A stretch of DNA of 64,000 nucleotides from Mesorhizobium sp. ES1-4 (GTDB lineage: Bacteria > Pseudomonadota > Alphaproteobacteria > Rhizobiales > Rhizobiaceae): assembly GCF_020164745.1 (NCBI RefSeq), contig NZ_JAIUGV010000002.1, positions 186,001-250,000 on the forward strand. Reading direction: 5' to 3'. Position numbers and translations under genes: made by a program. The notes below the pieces were generated by a model. The model saw nothing but the letters and a program-made list of their open reading frames with translations. It made no database searches and was not told the origin of the DNA. How positions within the stretch are numbered: the stretch's first letter is position 1; each line of letters starts with the position of its first letter. Below are positions 54,328 through 63,880 of the stretch, in pieces.

Positions 54328-55539
54328 ATGCCCCGCAAACTCGACCTCAGGACCGGCCAGCCAGTCTGGTCGGCCTATCGCGCGCCCGCCGTGCCGTCCG
54401 ACAGGCTGACCCGGGATGTCAGGACCGACGTGCTGATCGTCGGCATGGGCATCAGCGGCGCCATGATGGCGGAGGCGCTGACAGCGGACGGCCACGCCGT
54501 GATCTGCATCGACCGGCGCGGACCGCTGAGAGGATCGACAGCGGCAACCACCGCGCTGGTGCAGTTCGAGATCGACCAGCCGCTTTCGGTTCTTTCGGGC
54601 ATGATCGGCAAGGCCCCGGCACGGCAGGCCTGGCGCCGCTCGCGGCTGGCCATTTCCAACCTTGCCGCCTGCATCGCCGAACTCGGCATCAACTGCGGGA
54701 TGGGCCGCACCCAGTCGCTCTATCTGACCGGTACCATGCTCGGCCCATCGGAGTTGCGCGAGGAGGCCGAGGCGCGACGCCAGGCTGGCATCGCCGCGAC
54801 GTATCTAACCCCTCGGCCGCTCGCCGAGGGGTTCGGCATCGATCGCGGCGGCGCCATCCTCAGCCATGGCAACATCGTGCTCGATCCGCGCAAGCTGACG
54901 GCTGGGTTGTTTCTCAAGGCTCTGGAACGCAAGGCCCGTTTTCACGCTCCCGTCGAAGCGACAGGGATCGAGGACAGCGCCGGCGAGGTGGCCGTGGCGA
55001 CCAAAGAGGGCCCGACCATCACGGCGCGACACGTGGTGCTGGCCACCGGTTACGAGCTGGTCGACATCGTGCCGGCGACCGCCCACCGGATCATCTCGAC
55101 CTGGGCGATCGCGACCCGCCCGCAACCGCGAAAGCTCTGGCCGGGTGCGGCGTTGATCTGGGAAGCTTCCGATCCCTATCTCTACGTCAGGGCAACGGCC
55201 GACGGCAGGGTCATCTGCGGTGGCGAGGACGAGAATTTTGTCGACGAGACGCGGCGCGATGAACTGATCGGCGACAAGAGCGCACGCATCGCCGCAAAAC
55301 TAAGCCTGATGTTTCCGCATCTCGACGTCAGGCCCGAATTTGCCTGGACCGGTTCCTTCGGCACCACGACGTCAGGCCTGCCCTGTATCGGCGCTATCCC
55401 CAGGCACCCACGCATCCATGCCGTAATGGGTTATGGCGGCAACGGCATCACCTTCTCACGCATCGCTTCCGAGATCGTGTCAGCTTCGATCAATGGAGTT
55501 GAAGACACGGATGCAAGCCTTTTTGCCTTCAACCACTGA
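54328..55539 (+). CDS. FAD-dependent oxidoreductase (DAO/GlpD-like)
   Basis: This 403-residue protein has the FAD-binding motif DVLIVGMGISGAMMAEAL near residues 35-52 and an ending YGGNGITFSRIASEIVSASI typical of the DAO family. It lacks a Rieske domain that many of its glycine-oxidase-like relatives carry. The substrate is unknown. It lies 54 bases after hemH and may be part of the same transcription unit. Confidence 0.85.
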   Translation: MPRKLDLRTGQPVWSAYRAPAVPSDRLTRDVRTDVLIVGMGISGAMMAEALTADGHAVICIDRRGPLRGSTAATTALVQFEIDQPLSVLSGMIGKAPARQAWRRSRLAISNLAACIAELGINCGMGRTQSLYLTGTMLGPSELREEAEARRQAGIAATYLTPRPLAEGFGIDRGGAILSHGNIVLDPRKLTAGLFLKALERKARFHAPVEATGIEDSAGEVAVATKEGPTITARHVVLATGYELVDIVPATAHRIISTWAIATRPQPRKLWPGAALIWEASDPYLYVRATADGRVICGGEDENFVDETRRDELIGDKSARIAAKLSLMFPHLDVRPEFAWTGSFGTTTSGLPCIGAIPRHPRIHAVMGYGGNGITFSRIASEIVSASINGVEDTDASLFAFNH

Positions 55540-55660
55540 GTGTGGTCCCACAAACAATCCCTCATCACCTGATTGTAACGCTGCTGAAACACACTTAAGT
55601 CTTTGGTGAAGTCGGCGGCGCGGGAATGGCTTGCGCAACCTGCTTCTGAGGGAGAGCCAA

Positions 55661-56611
55661 ATGGATTTCAGTGGTTTCGATATTGCGGTCGTTGTTCTGG
55701 TCGCGCTTGTCGTGCTGGTGCTGTTCAAGGGCATCAAGACAATTCCGCAGGGGTACAACTATACCGTCGAACGCTTTGGTCGTTACACCAAGACACTGAG
55801 CCCCGGCCTCAACCTGATCACGCCGTTCGTCGACCGCATCGGCGCCAAGATGAACATGATGGAACAGGTGCTCGACGTTCCGAGCCAGGAGATCATCACC
55901 CGCGACAACGCCATCGTCGGTGTCGACGGCATCGCTTTCTACCAGATCCTCAATGCGGCACAGGCCGCTTATCAGGTTGCCGGCCTGCAGAACGCCATCC
56001 TCAACCTGACGATGACCAACATCCGTACCGTCATGGGTTCGATGGACCTCGATGAATTGCTGTCCAACCGCGACGCCATCAACGAGCGCCTGCTGCGGGT
56101 CGTCGACGAGGCGGCACACCCATGGGGCATCAAAATCACCCGCGTCGAGATCAAGGACATCAACCCGCCGGCCAACCTCATCGAATCGATGGGCCGCCAG
56201 ATGACCGCCGAGCGCAACAAGCGCGCGCAGATCCTGGCCGCCGAGGGCCTCAAGCAGTCGCAGATCCTCGAAGCCGAAGGCCGCAAGGAAGCCGCCTTCC
56301 GCGACGCCGAGGCGCGCGAACGCTCGGCCGAGGCAGAAGCCCGCGCCACCCAGGTGGTGTCGGAAGCGATTTCCAAGGGTGACGTGCAGGCGCTGAACTA
56401 CTTCGTCGCCCAGAAATACACCGAGGCCCTGACCAGGATCGGTTCGGCCACCAACAGCAAGGTCGTGCTGATGCCGCTGGAAGCCTCGTCGCTGATCGGC
56501 ACGCTTGGCGGCATCGGCGAAATCGCCAAGGAAGTTTTCCGAAGCGAAGGCACGACCGGCGCGCAGCGGCAGGCGGCCCGCCCGCCGGTGGTCCGCCCGA
56601 GCGAGAATTGA
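55661..56611 (+). CDS. SPFH/band 7 membrane protein (QmcA-like)
   Basis: This 316-residue protein has an N-terminal membrane helix ([20 protein letters not shown]), the stomatin/SPFH domain ([20 protein letters not shown], then [20 protein letters not shown]), and an Ala/Glu-rich coiled coil ([20 protein letters not shown]). The next gene is an NfeD-type partner, as usual for QmcA-like scaffolds. Membrane-domain or protease-linked quality control is inferred. The ATG at 55661 follows GAGGGAGAG. Confidence 0.92.
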   Translation: MDFSGFDIAVVVLVALVVLVLFKGIKTIPQGYNYTVERFGRYTKTLSPGLNLITPFVDRIGAKMNMMEQVLDVPSQEIITRDNAIVGVDGIAFYQILNAAQAAYQVAGLQNAILNLTMTNIRTVMGSMDLDELLSNRDAINERLLRVVDEAAHPWGIKITRVEIKDINPPANLIESMGRQMTAERNKRAQILAAEGLKQSQILEAEGRKEAAFRDAEARERSAEAEARATQVVSEAISKGDVQALNYFVAQKYTEALTRIGSATNSKVVLMPLEASSLIGTLGGIGEIAKEVFRSEGTTGAQRQAARPPVVRPSEN

Positions 56612-56631
56612 GATCGCAGGAGGTTACTCCC

Positions 56632-57096
56632 ATGCTCGATCGCATCGTTTTTGAATTGGGCCCGTGGAACTGGATGGTCCTGGGCTTCGTGCTGCTGGTG
56701 GTAGAGGTCGTCGCGCCGGGTTTCTTCATGCTTTGGATCGGCATCGCCGCTCTGATCGTCGGCGCGGTGTCGCTGCTGGTCTGGGATGCCGCCATCTGGA
56801 CGTGGCAGGTCCAGGTGCTCCTGTTCCTCGTGTTGTCGCTGGTTTCAGCCTTTGCCGGCAAGAAACTCATGGGCGGACGCGACCAGCCAACCGACCAGCC
56901 GCTGCTCAATCGCCGCGGTGCGCAGATGGTCGGCAAGATGGCAACGCTTGCCGAACCGATCCGCGACGGCCGCGGCCGCATCAAGCTCGGCGACACGCTG
57001 TGGCGCGTCTCCGGCCCGGATCTGCCGGCCGGCACCCAGGTGCGTGTCACGGCCGCTGCCGACACCGATCTGGAATTGACGGTGGAGGCGGTCTGA
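56632..57096 (+). CDS. NfeD family membrane protein
   Basis: This 154-residue protein has three or four transmembrane helices (WNWMVLGFVLLVVEVVAPGF, FMLWIGIAALIVGAVSLLVW) and a C-terminal OB-like NfeD domain (GRIKLGDTLWRVSGPDLPAG). It pairs with the SPFH protein 20 bases upstream. The ATG at 56632 is preceded by CAGGAGG. Confidence 0.9.
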   Translation: MLDRIVFELGPWNWMVLGFVLLVVEVVAPGFFMLWIGIAALIVGAVSLLVWDAAIWTWQVQVLLFLVLSLVSAFAGKKLMGGRDQPTDQPLLNRRGAQMVGKMATLAEPIRDGRGRIKLGDTLWRVSGPDLPAGTQVRVTAAADTDLELTVEAV

Positions 57097-57158
57097 ATTC
57101 TTTTTGACGGCGCCAACGAGAAAGGTGTGTTGAGATTCAGGTCAGGGTCTCGACACGC

Positions 57159-58160
57159 CTACGCGGCGCCGATGCGCAGCAGGTCGTGGAAATGCACCAC
57201 GCCCAGCGGCATGTTGTTTTTGGTCACCACGAGCGCACCGATATTGTGCTCGTTGAGGAGCGCGATCGCCGTACCGGCAAGCGTCTGCGGATCGACCGTC
57301 TTGGGCGTGCGGGTCATCACCTCGTCGACGATGACATCGGCCAGGTTGCGATGCAGGTTGCGCGCGACGTCACCGTCGGTGATGATCCCGGCCAGCTCGC
57401 CATTGGCGTCGACGATCAGGACGCAGCCGACCTTCTTTTGCGACAGCGTCATCACCGCCTCCGGCATCTTTGTGCCGAGTACAGCGAGCGGCATCTGCTC
57501 GCCGACCCGCATGATCTCGGAGACCATGGTCAGGTTGGCGCCGAGCTGGCCGCCGGGGTGGAAGGTGCGGAAATGGTCCGGCGTGAAGCCGCGCGCCTCG
57601 AGCAGCGCGATCGCCAGCGCATCGCCCATGACCAGTTGCAGCAGCGTCGACGTCGTCGGCGCCAATCCGTGCGGACAGGCCTCGGGCGTACGTGGCAAAA
57701 GCAGCACGATGTCGGCCGCGCGCGCCAGCGCCGATGTCTCTCCGGAGGTCACGGCGATGAGCGGGATAGAGAAGCGTCGGGAATAGGCGACGATGCCCAT
57801 CATCTCCTTGCTCTCGCCCGACCACGATATCGCGACGATGGCATCATCCCTGGCGATCATGCCGAGATCGCCATGATTGGCCTCGACGGGATGGACGAAA
57901 AAGGCCGGCGTGCCGGTCGAGGCCAGCGTCGCCGCGATCTTCGAACCGATATGGCCGCTTTTGCCGACACCGGTGATGATGAGCCGCCCTTCGATCTTCG
58001 AGATCATCTCGACGGCCTGGGCGAAGGGTGCTGCCAGTCCGTTCTCGAGCGCGTCGGCAAGGGCCGCGATCCCGGCCTGTTCGGTTGTCACGGTTCTCAG
58101 CGCCGATTCGATCGACGCTTGCCTGTCCAGAGGCTTCTTATCGAGAGGTCTCGCACGCAT
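57159..58160 (-). CDS. kdsD: Arabinose-5-phosphate isomerase KdsD/GutQ
   Basis: This 333-residue enzyme converts ribulose 5-phosphate to arabinose 5-phosphate, the first step to Kdo for lipopolysaccharide. The SIS domain (about 55-190) contains IITGVGKSGHIGSKIAATLA, STGTPAFFVHPVEANHGDLG and ISWSGESKEM. Two CBS modules follow, with GCVLIVDANGELAGIITDGD near residue 260. It is divergent from the outer-membrane protein gene, with a CtrA-like box between them. Confidence 0.92.
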   Translation of the reverse strand: MRARPLDKKPLDRQASIESALRTVTTEQAGIAALADALENGLAAPFAQAVEMISKIEGRLIITGVGKSGHIGSKIAATLASTGTPAFFVHPVEANHGDLGMIARDDAIVAISWSGESKEMMGIVAYSRRFSIPLIAVTSGETSALARAADIVLLLPRTPEACPHGLAPTTSTLLQLVMGDALAIALLEARGFTPDHFRTFHPGGQLGANLTMVSEIMRVGEQMPLAVLGTKMPEAVMTLSQKKVGCVLIVDANGELAGIITDGDVARNLHRNLADVIVDEVMTRTPKTVDPQTLAGTAIALLNEHNIGALVVTKNNMPLGVVHFHDLLRIGAA

Positions 58161-58230
58161 GGATGATGCGATTAGCGCTTTGCCGCCGGCCTGTCCAACG
58201 GAAATGGCTTCCCGCCGATGGCGCGCCGCC

Positions 58231-58249
58231 TCAACCCTCCGTTAACCAT
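58231..58249 (+). promoter_or_regulatory. Near-consensus CtrA box upstream of the outer-membrane protein gene
   Basis: TCAA, seven bases, TTAACCAT: the second half-site is exact and the first has one mismatch. It lies 47-56 bases before the start codon of the outer-membrane protein. Confidence 0.6.
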
Positions 58250-58305
58250 CCCCATTTACGGTTCGGTAAGTATGGCGCGCGTGCGCCGCGCAAGCAGTGG
58301 TGGCG

Positions 58306-60081
58306 ATGTCCGGGGCCCAGCCAGAAAAATTGAGGGGACGACAGGGCAAGGCGATATGCGCCTTGCTGCTGGCGACCAGCATCTTTGCCTTGCTGCGTCC
58401 TGCGCCCCTCCATGCCCAGGAAACGGAACTGCGTGGAGAGGTATCCGAATCGGCGATCCTGTCCGACCAGCAGCGCAAGGCGAGAAGCCTGGTTCTTGCC
58501 CAGCAAGCGGCGGCCAACGCTGCCGCGCAGGACAACGCGCCGGCGCGCATCTATCTGCCGGCCAGCGCCGGCGCCGTCCCTGACGACACGGACGCCGCGA
58601 ACTCGACTGCCAGCGTCTTCGACCCGCCCCAAGCCAGCGACGATGCCTCCGCCGACGCACCCACACCGCCCAAGCCGCGCCGCGCCTCGCCCGCGAGGCA
58701 GAATGCGGCTGACAAGGCAAAGGACAAGGCCGCCGACAAGTCGAAGAAGAAAAAGAACACCACGGCGGCCACGGATCCAACCACCACCGCCACGACGGCG
58801 ACAACGGACGACACCGGCAGTATCGCGGCCGACCAGGAAGCAGCCAATCGCCGTGCACTCACCGTCGACAGTGAGGACAGGCAGAAACTCGACGCCGGCG
58901 CCGAGCGCACCGCTGCAATCGAGGGCCACAACAAGAAGCCAGAGGACGATCCGTTCGCCGCCGTCGGCGTCAAATGGGGCTCATTCGTCATCCGGCCGAC
59001 CATCGAACAGGGGCTGACGGCCACGACGAACGGCGATTCCAGCAGTGCCGGCACATCCGCGCTGCTGTCAGAGACGGCGCTGCGCTTCACCGCCGCTTCC
59101 GACTGGCGCGAAAACTCCGCGACGATCGATGGTTATGGCATTTTCCGCGAAACCGTGTCCGGCTACCCGGTCCATGATGCGCAGGGCCGTATCGAAGGCC
59201 AGTTCAACGTCGATCTCGACAATGAACTGCGCGCCATCGCCAAGCTCGGCTACGAAGCCGTGCCGGAATCCGCGTCTTCGCCCGATGCCATCGCCGGCGT
59301 CAGCACCCAGCCGCTGCGGCAGACGATCGATGGCAGTATCGGCGTCGAGAAGGCGGTCGGCAAGATGCAGTACACCTTGACCGGAGCGGTCTCGCACGAC
59401 TTCTACGGTGACGCCAAGCTCTCGGACGGCACCTCGCTGTCGCAGAAGGATCAGGACAACACGCTCTACACCGCAACCTTGCGCACCGGTTACGAGATTT
59501 CTCCGGCGCTCACGCCCTTCACTGAAATCGAGGTCGGCCGCCGGACCTACGACCAGCGCATCGACAATGAGGGCTTCGAACGCTCCTCGACGCGCCTCGG
59601 CGCCCGCGCCGGCCTGCAACTCGACATGGGCGAAAAGCTGTCGGGTGAATTCTCGGCCGGCTGGCTGAGGGAGGCGATCGACGACAAGAGCCTGGAGCCC
59701 ATTTCAGGCGCCACAGTCAATGCCGATCTGAAATGGTCGCCCGAACGCGGCACCACGATCAGCCTGACGGGCAAGACCACCGTCGAGACCACGACCACAT
59801 CAGGTGAAAGCGGCGATATCCTCTATTCTGGCCGGCTGACGGCCGAACGCCTGGTCCGATCCAATCTCACCGCGAATGCGGCTCTGGGGCTGGACTGGCG
59901 CGACTATGTCGGCATCGACGGCCATGACAGGATATTGAGCGCCGAGGCCGGGCTGACCTGGTGGCTGAACCGCTACGCGGGCCTCACCACCCGGGTGCGA
60001 ACCGAAAAACTGACCAGCAACCTGCCAGGCCGCGACTACACCGCCAATAGCATCTACCTCGGCGTGAAAGTGCAGCGCTGA
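58306..60081 (+). CDS. Large outer-membrane beta-barrel protein with disordered N-terminal linker
   Basis: This 591-residue exported protein has a signal peptide (ICALLLATSIFALLRPAPLH, then AQ). About 160 residues are Ala/Asp/Lys-rich low complexity, including KDKAADKSKKKKNTTA. The C-terminal 370 residues show alternating amphipathic strands (YGIFRETVSGYPVHDAQGRI, TLRTGYEISPALTPFTEIEV) and end in a Phe/Arg-terminal strand YLGVKVQR. A barrel of 12-16 strands is inferred. An in-frame GTG three codons upstream is the alternative start. Confidence 0.78.
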   Translation: MSGAQPEKLRGRQGKAICALLLATSIFALLRPAPLHAQETELRGEVSESAILSDQQRKARSLVLAQQAAANAAAQDNAPARIYLPASAGAVPDDTDAANSTASVFDPPQASDDASADAPTPPKPRRASPARQNAADKAKDKAADKSKKKKNTTAATDPTTTATTATTDDTGSIAADQEAANRRALTVDSEDRQKLDAGAERTAAIEGHNKKPEDDPFAAVGVKWGSFVIRPTIEQGLTATTNGDSSSAGTSALLSETALRFTAASDWRENSATIDGYGIFRETVSGYPVHDAQGRIEGQFNVDLDNELRAIAKLGYEAVPESASSPDAIAGVSTQPLRQTIDGSIGVEKAVGKMQYTLTGAVSHDFYGDAKLSDGTSLSQKDQDNTLYTATLRTGYEISPALTPFTEIEVGRRTYDQRIDNEGFERSSTRLGARAGLQLDMGEKLSGEFSAGWLREAIDDKSLEPISGATVNADLKWSPERGTTISLTGKTTVETTTTSGESGDILYSGRLTAERLVRSNLTANAALGLDWRDYVGIDGHDRILSAEAGLTWWLNRYAGLTTRVRTEKLTSNLPGRDYTANSIYLGVKVQR

Positions 60082-60160
60082 AGGCGTGCGCGCCAAGGGT
60101 ATGTCAGATCCGGGTCAAGCGGCCCTTCGCGGGGCCACATCACCCGAATATCGGCATATT

Positions 60161-61066
60161 CTAAAATGCCGCCCCGCGGCGCTCGGATGGCTTCATCTCG
60201 TCGAGAAGCGTACGGATGACGCCGGCCATGCTCTGGTTCATGTCCTTGCGCCATAGCGCGAAGGCGACATTGGCCTCGACGAAGCCTTCCGGCGAACCGC
60301 AATCGAAGGTGCGGCCCTTGTAGTGGTAGCCGTAGAAGGCCTGCTGCTTCTCCAGCTTCAGCATCGCGTCGGTGAGCTGGATTTCGTTGCCGGCGCCCTT
60401 TTCCTGGCCCTCCAGGATACCAAAGATTTCCGGCTGCAGGATGTAGCGGCCGTTGATATAGAGGTTGGACGGCGCCGTGCCGGTCTTCGGCTTTTCCACC
60501 ATTTCGGTGATGCGGAAGCCCTGATGCGTGTCTTCGCCACGCCCGACGATGCCGTATTTATGCGCTTCTGCCGGGTCGCATTCCTGCACGGCGATGATGT
60601 TGTTGCCGGTTTCCTCGTAGAGCTCGACCATTGCCTTGGTGCAGCTCTTTTCCGACTGCATGATCATATCCGGCAACAACAGCGCGAACGGCTCGTCGCC
60701 GACCAGTTCGCGGGCGCACCAGACGGCATGGCCGAGACCCATCGGCACCTGTTGGCGGGTAAAGCTGGTCTGGCCCGGTGCGGGCTGCAGCCTCTGCAGG
60801 CGGGCAAGCTGCTCGTCCTTGCCGCGCTGTGCCAGCGTGTCATAGAGCTCGAACTGGATATCGAAGTGGTCCTCGATGACCGCCTTGTTGCGGCCGGTCA
60901 CGAAGATGAAATGCTCGATGCCCGCCTCGCGCGCTTCATCGAGGACATATTGGATGACCGGCCTGTCGACGACGGTCAGCATCTCCTTGGGAACAGCCTT
61001 GGTGGCCGGGAGAAACCGCGTGCCGAGACCGGCCACCGGGAAAACTGCCTTGCGAACTCTCTTCAT
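60161..61066 (-). CDS. galU: UTP-glucose-1-phosphate uridylyltransferase
   Basis: This 301-residue nucleotidyltransferase makes UDP-glucose for exopolysaccharide and lipopolysaccharide. The signature [20 protein letters not shown] is at residues 10-29, with [22 protein letters not shown] and [20 protein letters not shown] further on. It is convergent with the outer-membrane protein. Confidence 0.95.
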   Translation of the reverse strand: MKRVRKAVFPVAGLGTRFLPATKAVPKEMLTVVDRPVIQYVLDEAREAGIEHFIFVTGRNKAVIEDHFDIQFELYDTLAQRGKDEQLARLQRLQPAPGQTSFTRQQVPMGLGHAVWCARELVGDEPFALLLPDMIMQSEKSCTKAMVELYEETGNNIIAVQECDPAEAHKYGIVGRGEDTHQGFRITEMVEKPKTGTAPSNLYINGRYILQPEIFGILEGQEKGAGNEIQLTDAMLKLEKQQAFYGYHYKGRTFDCGSPEGFVEANVAFALWRKDMNQSMAGVIRTLLDEMKPSERRGAAF

Positions 61067-61276
61067 GCTTTCAATTATCCGTTTGCTGGCCGGCTCCGCA
61101 ATCCCCGTCTGGCGACATTTTCACGCCGGAATTGAAGATTACTGAGCGTGTTAGGGAAACTTCCACCGGCTAAAGCATCGAGGTGTCTTTTCGTTCCAGG
61201 CGACACCTATGGTAAACCAATTCCTAACCCGGTTCGGCGATGAATGGTCTTTCCTGAGACAGAGAAGGAGGAAAAG

Positions 61277-62500
61277 ATGTCCGTTCGCAATGCCGCAAAA
61301 CGTGTTACCAGCGCCATGACGGCAGCCAGCCTCTCGCTCGCTTTATTGATGCCTGCCGGGCCGGCCTTCGCCGACGCCGGTTTCCGGCAATGGGTCGCCG
61401 GCTTCCGCGCCACCGCCGTGGCGGGCGGCGTTTCCGGCGCTGTCTACGACCGGGCCTTCAGCGGCTTCAAGGAAGCCGACCCAGTGGTGTTGGAGAAGGC
61501 CCGCACGCAGCCCGAATTCACCGCCCCCGCCTGGGACTATTTCGACAACCGCGTCCATGACCAGTCCATCGCGGTCGGGCAGCAGATGGCGCAAAAGTGG
61601 AAACCATGGCTGGACAGGATCGAGGCCAGGTTCGGCGTCGACCGATATGTGCTGTTGGCCATCTGGTCGATGGAATCGAACTACGGCGAAATCCTCAAGC
61701 GCGACGACATCATGCGCAATGTCATCCGTTCGCTGGCGACACTGGCCTATGGCGATTCCAAGCGCTCGAAATATGCCCGCACGCAACTCGTCGCCGCGCT
61801 GAAGATCCTGCAGACCGGCGATATCGACGAAAGCCACCTGATGGGCTCCTGGGCTGGCGCCATGGGCCAGACCCAGTTCATCCCGACCAGCTACCAGCAC
61901 TATGCCGTCGACATGGACGGCAACGGCAAGCGCGACATCTGGAATTCCATTCCCGATGCGCTGGCGACATCAGCCAATCTGCTGAAGAAGAATGGCTGGC
62001 AGGCCGGCAAGACCTGGGGCTACGAAGTCGCGCTGCCGGCCGGCAAATTCCCAGCCGGATCGAGGACGTTGGCGCAATGGCAGGCGCTCGGCGTGGTCCG
62101 CGCCAGCGGCAAGCCGTTCAAGAATCTCACTGACAAGGCGACGCTGAAAGTGCCGGACGGTCGTGGCGGGCCGGCCTTCCTGATGATCAGGAATTTCTCG
62201 GTCATCAAGGCCTACAACAATGCCGACAAATACGCGCTCGCCGTCGGTCTGCTTGCCGACGAGATCGCCGGCGGCAACGGCCTGGTGCAGGACTGGAACC
62301 GGCCCTTCACCAAGCTCAGCTTCGAGGAACGGCAGGAGCTGCAGAAGCGGCTTTCCCAGCATGGCCTTTATGATGGCAAACTCGACGGCAAGATCGGCGA
62401 CGGCTCGAAGACGGCCATCATGGCCTATCAGGCAAAGGTCGGCTTGACCCAGGATGGCTATCCGAGCATGGAAGTGCTGAAATGGCTCAGGCAAAAATAG
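61277..62500 (+). CDS. mltB: Membrane-bound lytic murein transglycosylase B-like
   Basis: This 407-residue protein has a signal peptide (ASLSLALLMPAGPAFA) and an SLT_2/MltB catalytic domain with the catalytic Glu in LLAIWSMESNYGEILKRDDI. GSWAGAMGQTQFIPTSYQHY follows, and a C-terminal peptidoglycan-binding domain lies at about residues 345-407 (LSQHGLYDGKLDGKIGDGSK). The ATG at 61277 is preceded by GAAGGAGG. It is soluble or periplasmic rather than a lipoprotein, because no lipobox Cys is present. Confidence 0.9.
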   Translation: MSVRNAAKRVTSAMTAASLSLALLMPAGPAFADAGFRQWVAGFRATAVAGGVSGAVYDRAFSGFKEADPVVLEKARTQPEFTAPAWDYFDNRVHDQSIAVGQQMAQKWKPWLDRIEARFGVDRYVLLAIWSMESNYGEILKRDDIMRNVIRSLATLAYGDSKRSKYARTQLVAALKILQTGDIDESHLMGSWAGAMGQTQFIPTSYQHYAVDMDGNGKRDIWNSIPDALATSANLLKKNGWQAGKTWGYEVALPAGKFPAGSRTLAQWQALGVVRASGKPFKNLTDKATLKVPDGRGGPAFLMIRNFSVIKAYNNADKYALAVGLLADEIAGGNGLVQDWNRPFTKLSFEERQELQKRLSQHGLYDGKLDGKIGDGSKTAIMAYQAKVGLTQDGYPSMEVLKWLRQK

Positions 62501-62532
62501 GCCTGACGGCGCGTTGAACAGGGAGGGAGCGA

Positions 62533-63762
62533 TTGGTTTGGCCTGCGCGCATCGGGACGTTCGTTCGTCGCATGCCGGTGCTCATCCTGGCCTTCGCCGT
62601 GCTCGCCATTGCCGTGGCCGGCGCCATGCATGCCCCGGCCATGGCGCAGGAGCAGCCGCAGCAGAGCCGGGGCTGGTCGTTGCGCGACCTCCTGTTTCCA
62701 CGCCGCGGCGAGCGCGTCGAGCCGCCGCAGGACGTTCAGCAGGCGAAGCCTAAGCCGAAGAAAAAACCTCGTGCGCCTCGCCCGCCCGTCGAGCCAGCAG
62801 CGCCCGTTGTTGAAAAAACGCCGGACGCCCGGACCGTCCTCGTGGTCGGCGACTTCATGGCGGCCGGCCTCGCCGAAGGTCTGGACGATGCCTTCGCCGA
62901 GAACGCCGGCGTCAGGATCGTTGATCGCACAAATGGCTCGTCGGGGTTCGTGCGCGACGATTTCTATGATTGGCCCGAACAGATCAAATCGCTGCTCGAT
63001 ACCGAAAAACCCGCCGTCGTGGTCGTCATGCTGGGGTCAAACGACCGCCAGCAGATGAAGGTCGGCGACGTGCGCGAGCAGCCACGCTCGGAAAACTGGA
63101 CCAAGGAATACGAGCGCCGTACCGATGAGTTCGCCAACGCACTCGCAACCGCCAAAGTGCCTTTCCTGTGGGTCGGGATGCCGGCCTTCCGGGTGTCGAA
63201 CATGACCTCCGACATGCTGGCCTTCAACGATATCTACCACAAGGTCGCGGAGAGCCATGGCGGCGAATTCGTCGATGTCTGGGATGGCTTCGTCGACGAG
63301 AACGGCGCCTTCATCACCAACGGCCCCGACATGAACGGCCAGCCCGTGCGGCTGCGCGCCGATGACGGCATCAACGTGTCGAAGGCCGGCAAGCGCAAGC
63401 TCGCCTTCTATACCGAAAAGCCGCTGATGAAGATCCTTGGACTTGCCGCGCCAGGAAGCGTGGCGCCGGCCGTAGCGCCGGCGGGCGCCCCCGTCGAAGC
63501 ACCGGCTCCGGCGGCCGCGCCCATCGTCATCGATCGCACCCAACCGATGCTGCTCAACGATCCCGCGCTCGACGGCGGCACCGAATTGCTCGGCGCCGCC
63601 CCGCCGCCGAAGGCCAATCCAGCTCTTCCCGGCGAAAGGCTGGTGATCGAGGGCAAGGCGCCGGAAGCTTCGCCCGGACGCGCCGATGATTTCTCCTGGC
63701 CGCCGAAGGCAAGTCCGGCAGCCACAGCGGCCGCCGACACCACGACAGCCATCACCCCTTAA
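62533..63762 (+). CDS. DUF459 SGNH-like protein, apparently catalytically altered
   Basis: This 409-residue protein has a signal/anchor (VLILAFAVLAIAVAGAMHAP), a Pro-rich linker, and a DUF459 SGNH-fold domain. The catalytic Ser position reads GDFMA (F108), the GxND motif is GSND (169-171), and the final DxxH motif is DGIN (N281), so neither the nucleophilic Ser nor the His is present. The TTG start follows GGGAGGGAG; an ATG 13 codons in is the alternative. A Pro/Ala-rich tail ends the protein. Confidence 0.8.
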   Translation: MVWPARIGTFVRRMPVLILAFAVLAIAVAGAMHAPAMAQEQPQQSRGWSLRDLLFPRRGERVEPPQDVQQAKPKPKKKPRAPRPPVEPAAPVVEKTPDARTVLVVGDFMAAGLAEGLDDAFAENAGVRIVDRTNGSSGFVRDDFYDWPEQIKSLLDTEKPAVVVVMLGSNDRQQMKVGDVREQPRSENWTKEYERRTDEFANALATAKVPFLWVGMPAFRVSNMTSDMLAFNDIYHKVAESHGGEFVDVWDGFVDENGAFITNGPDMNGQPVRLRADDGINVSKAGKRKLAFYTEKPLMKILGLAAPGSVAPAVAPAGAPVEAPAPAAAPIVIDRTQPMLLNDPALDGGTELLGAAPPPKANPALPGERLVIEGKAPEASPGRADDFSWPPKASPAATAAADTTTAITP

Positions 63763-63766
63763 ATCG

Positions 63767-63826
63767 TTGTTTTGCGCAACTCCGGATGGAAAACCGTACA
63801 CACTTTTCCTGGAATTGCTCTCTAAC
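63767..63826. repeat. Palindromic intergenic repeat, copy 1
   Basis: GCAACTCC and GGAATTGC arms flank GGATGGAAAACC and TTTTCC segments. Related elements are very frequent in Mesorhizobium. It lies between convergent genes, just after the DUF459 gene. Confidence 0.7.
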
Positions 63827-63829
63827 TCT

Positions 63830-63880
63830 TTGTTTTCACGCAATTCCGGACGGAAAACCGCTACGCTGGAATTACTCTAA
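63830..63880. repeat. Palindromic intergenic repeat, copy 2
   Basis: A second, shorter copy has GCAATTCCGGACGGAAAACC and GGAATTACTC. Its end overlaps the stop codon of gltD. Confidence 0.7.
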
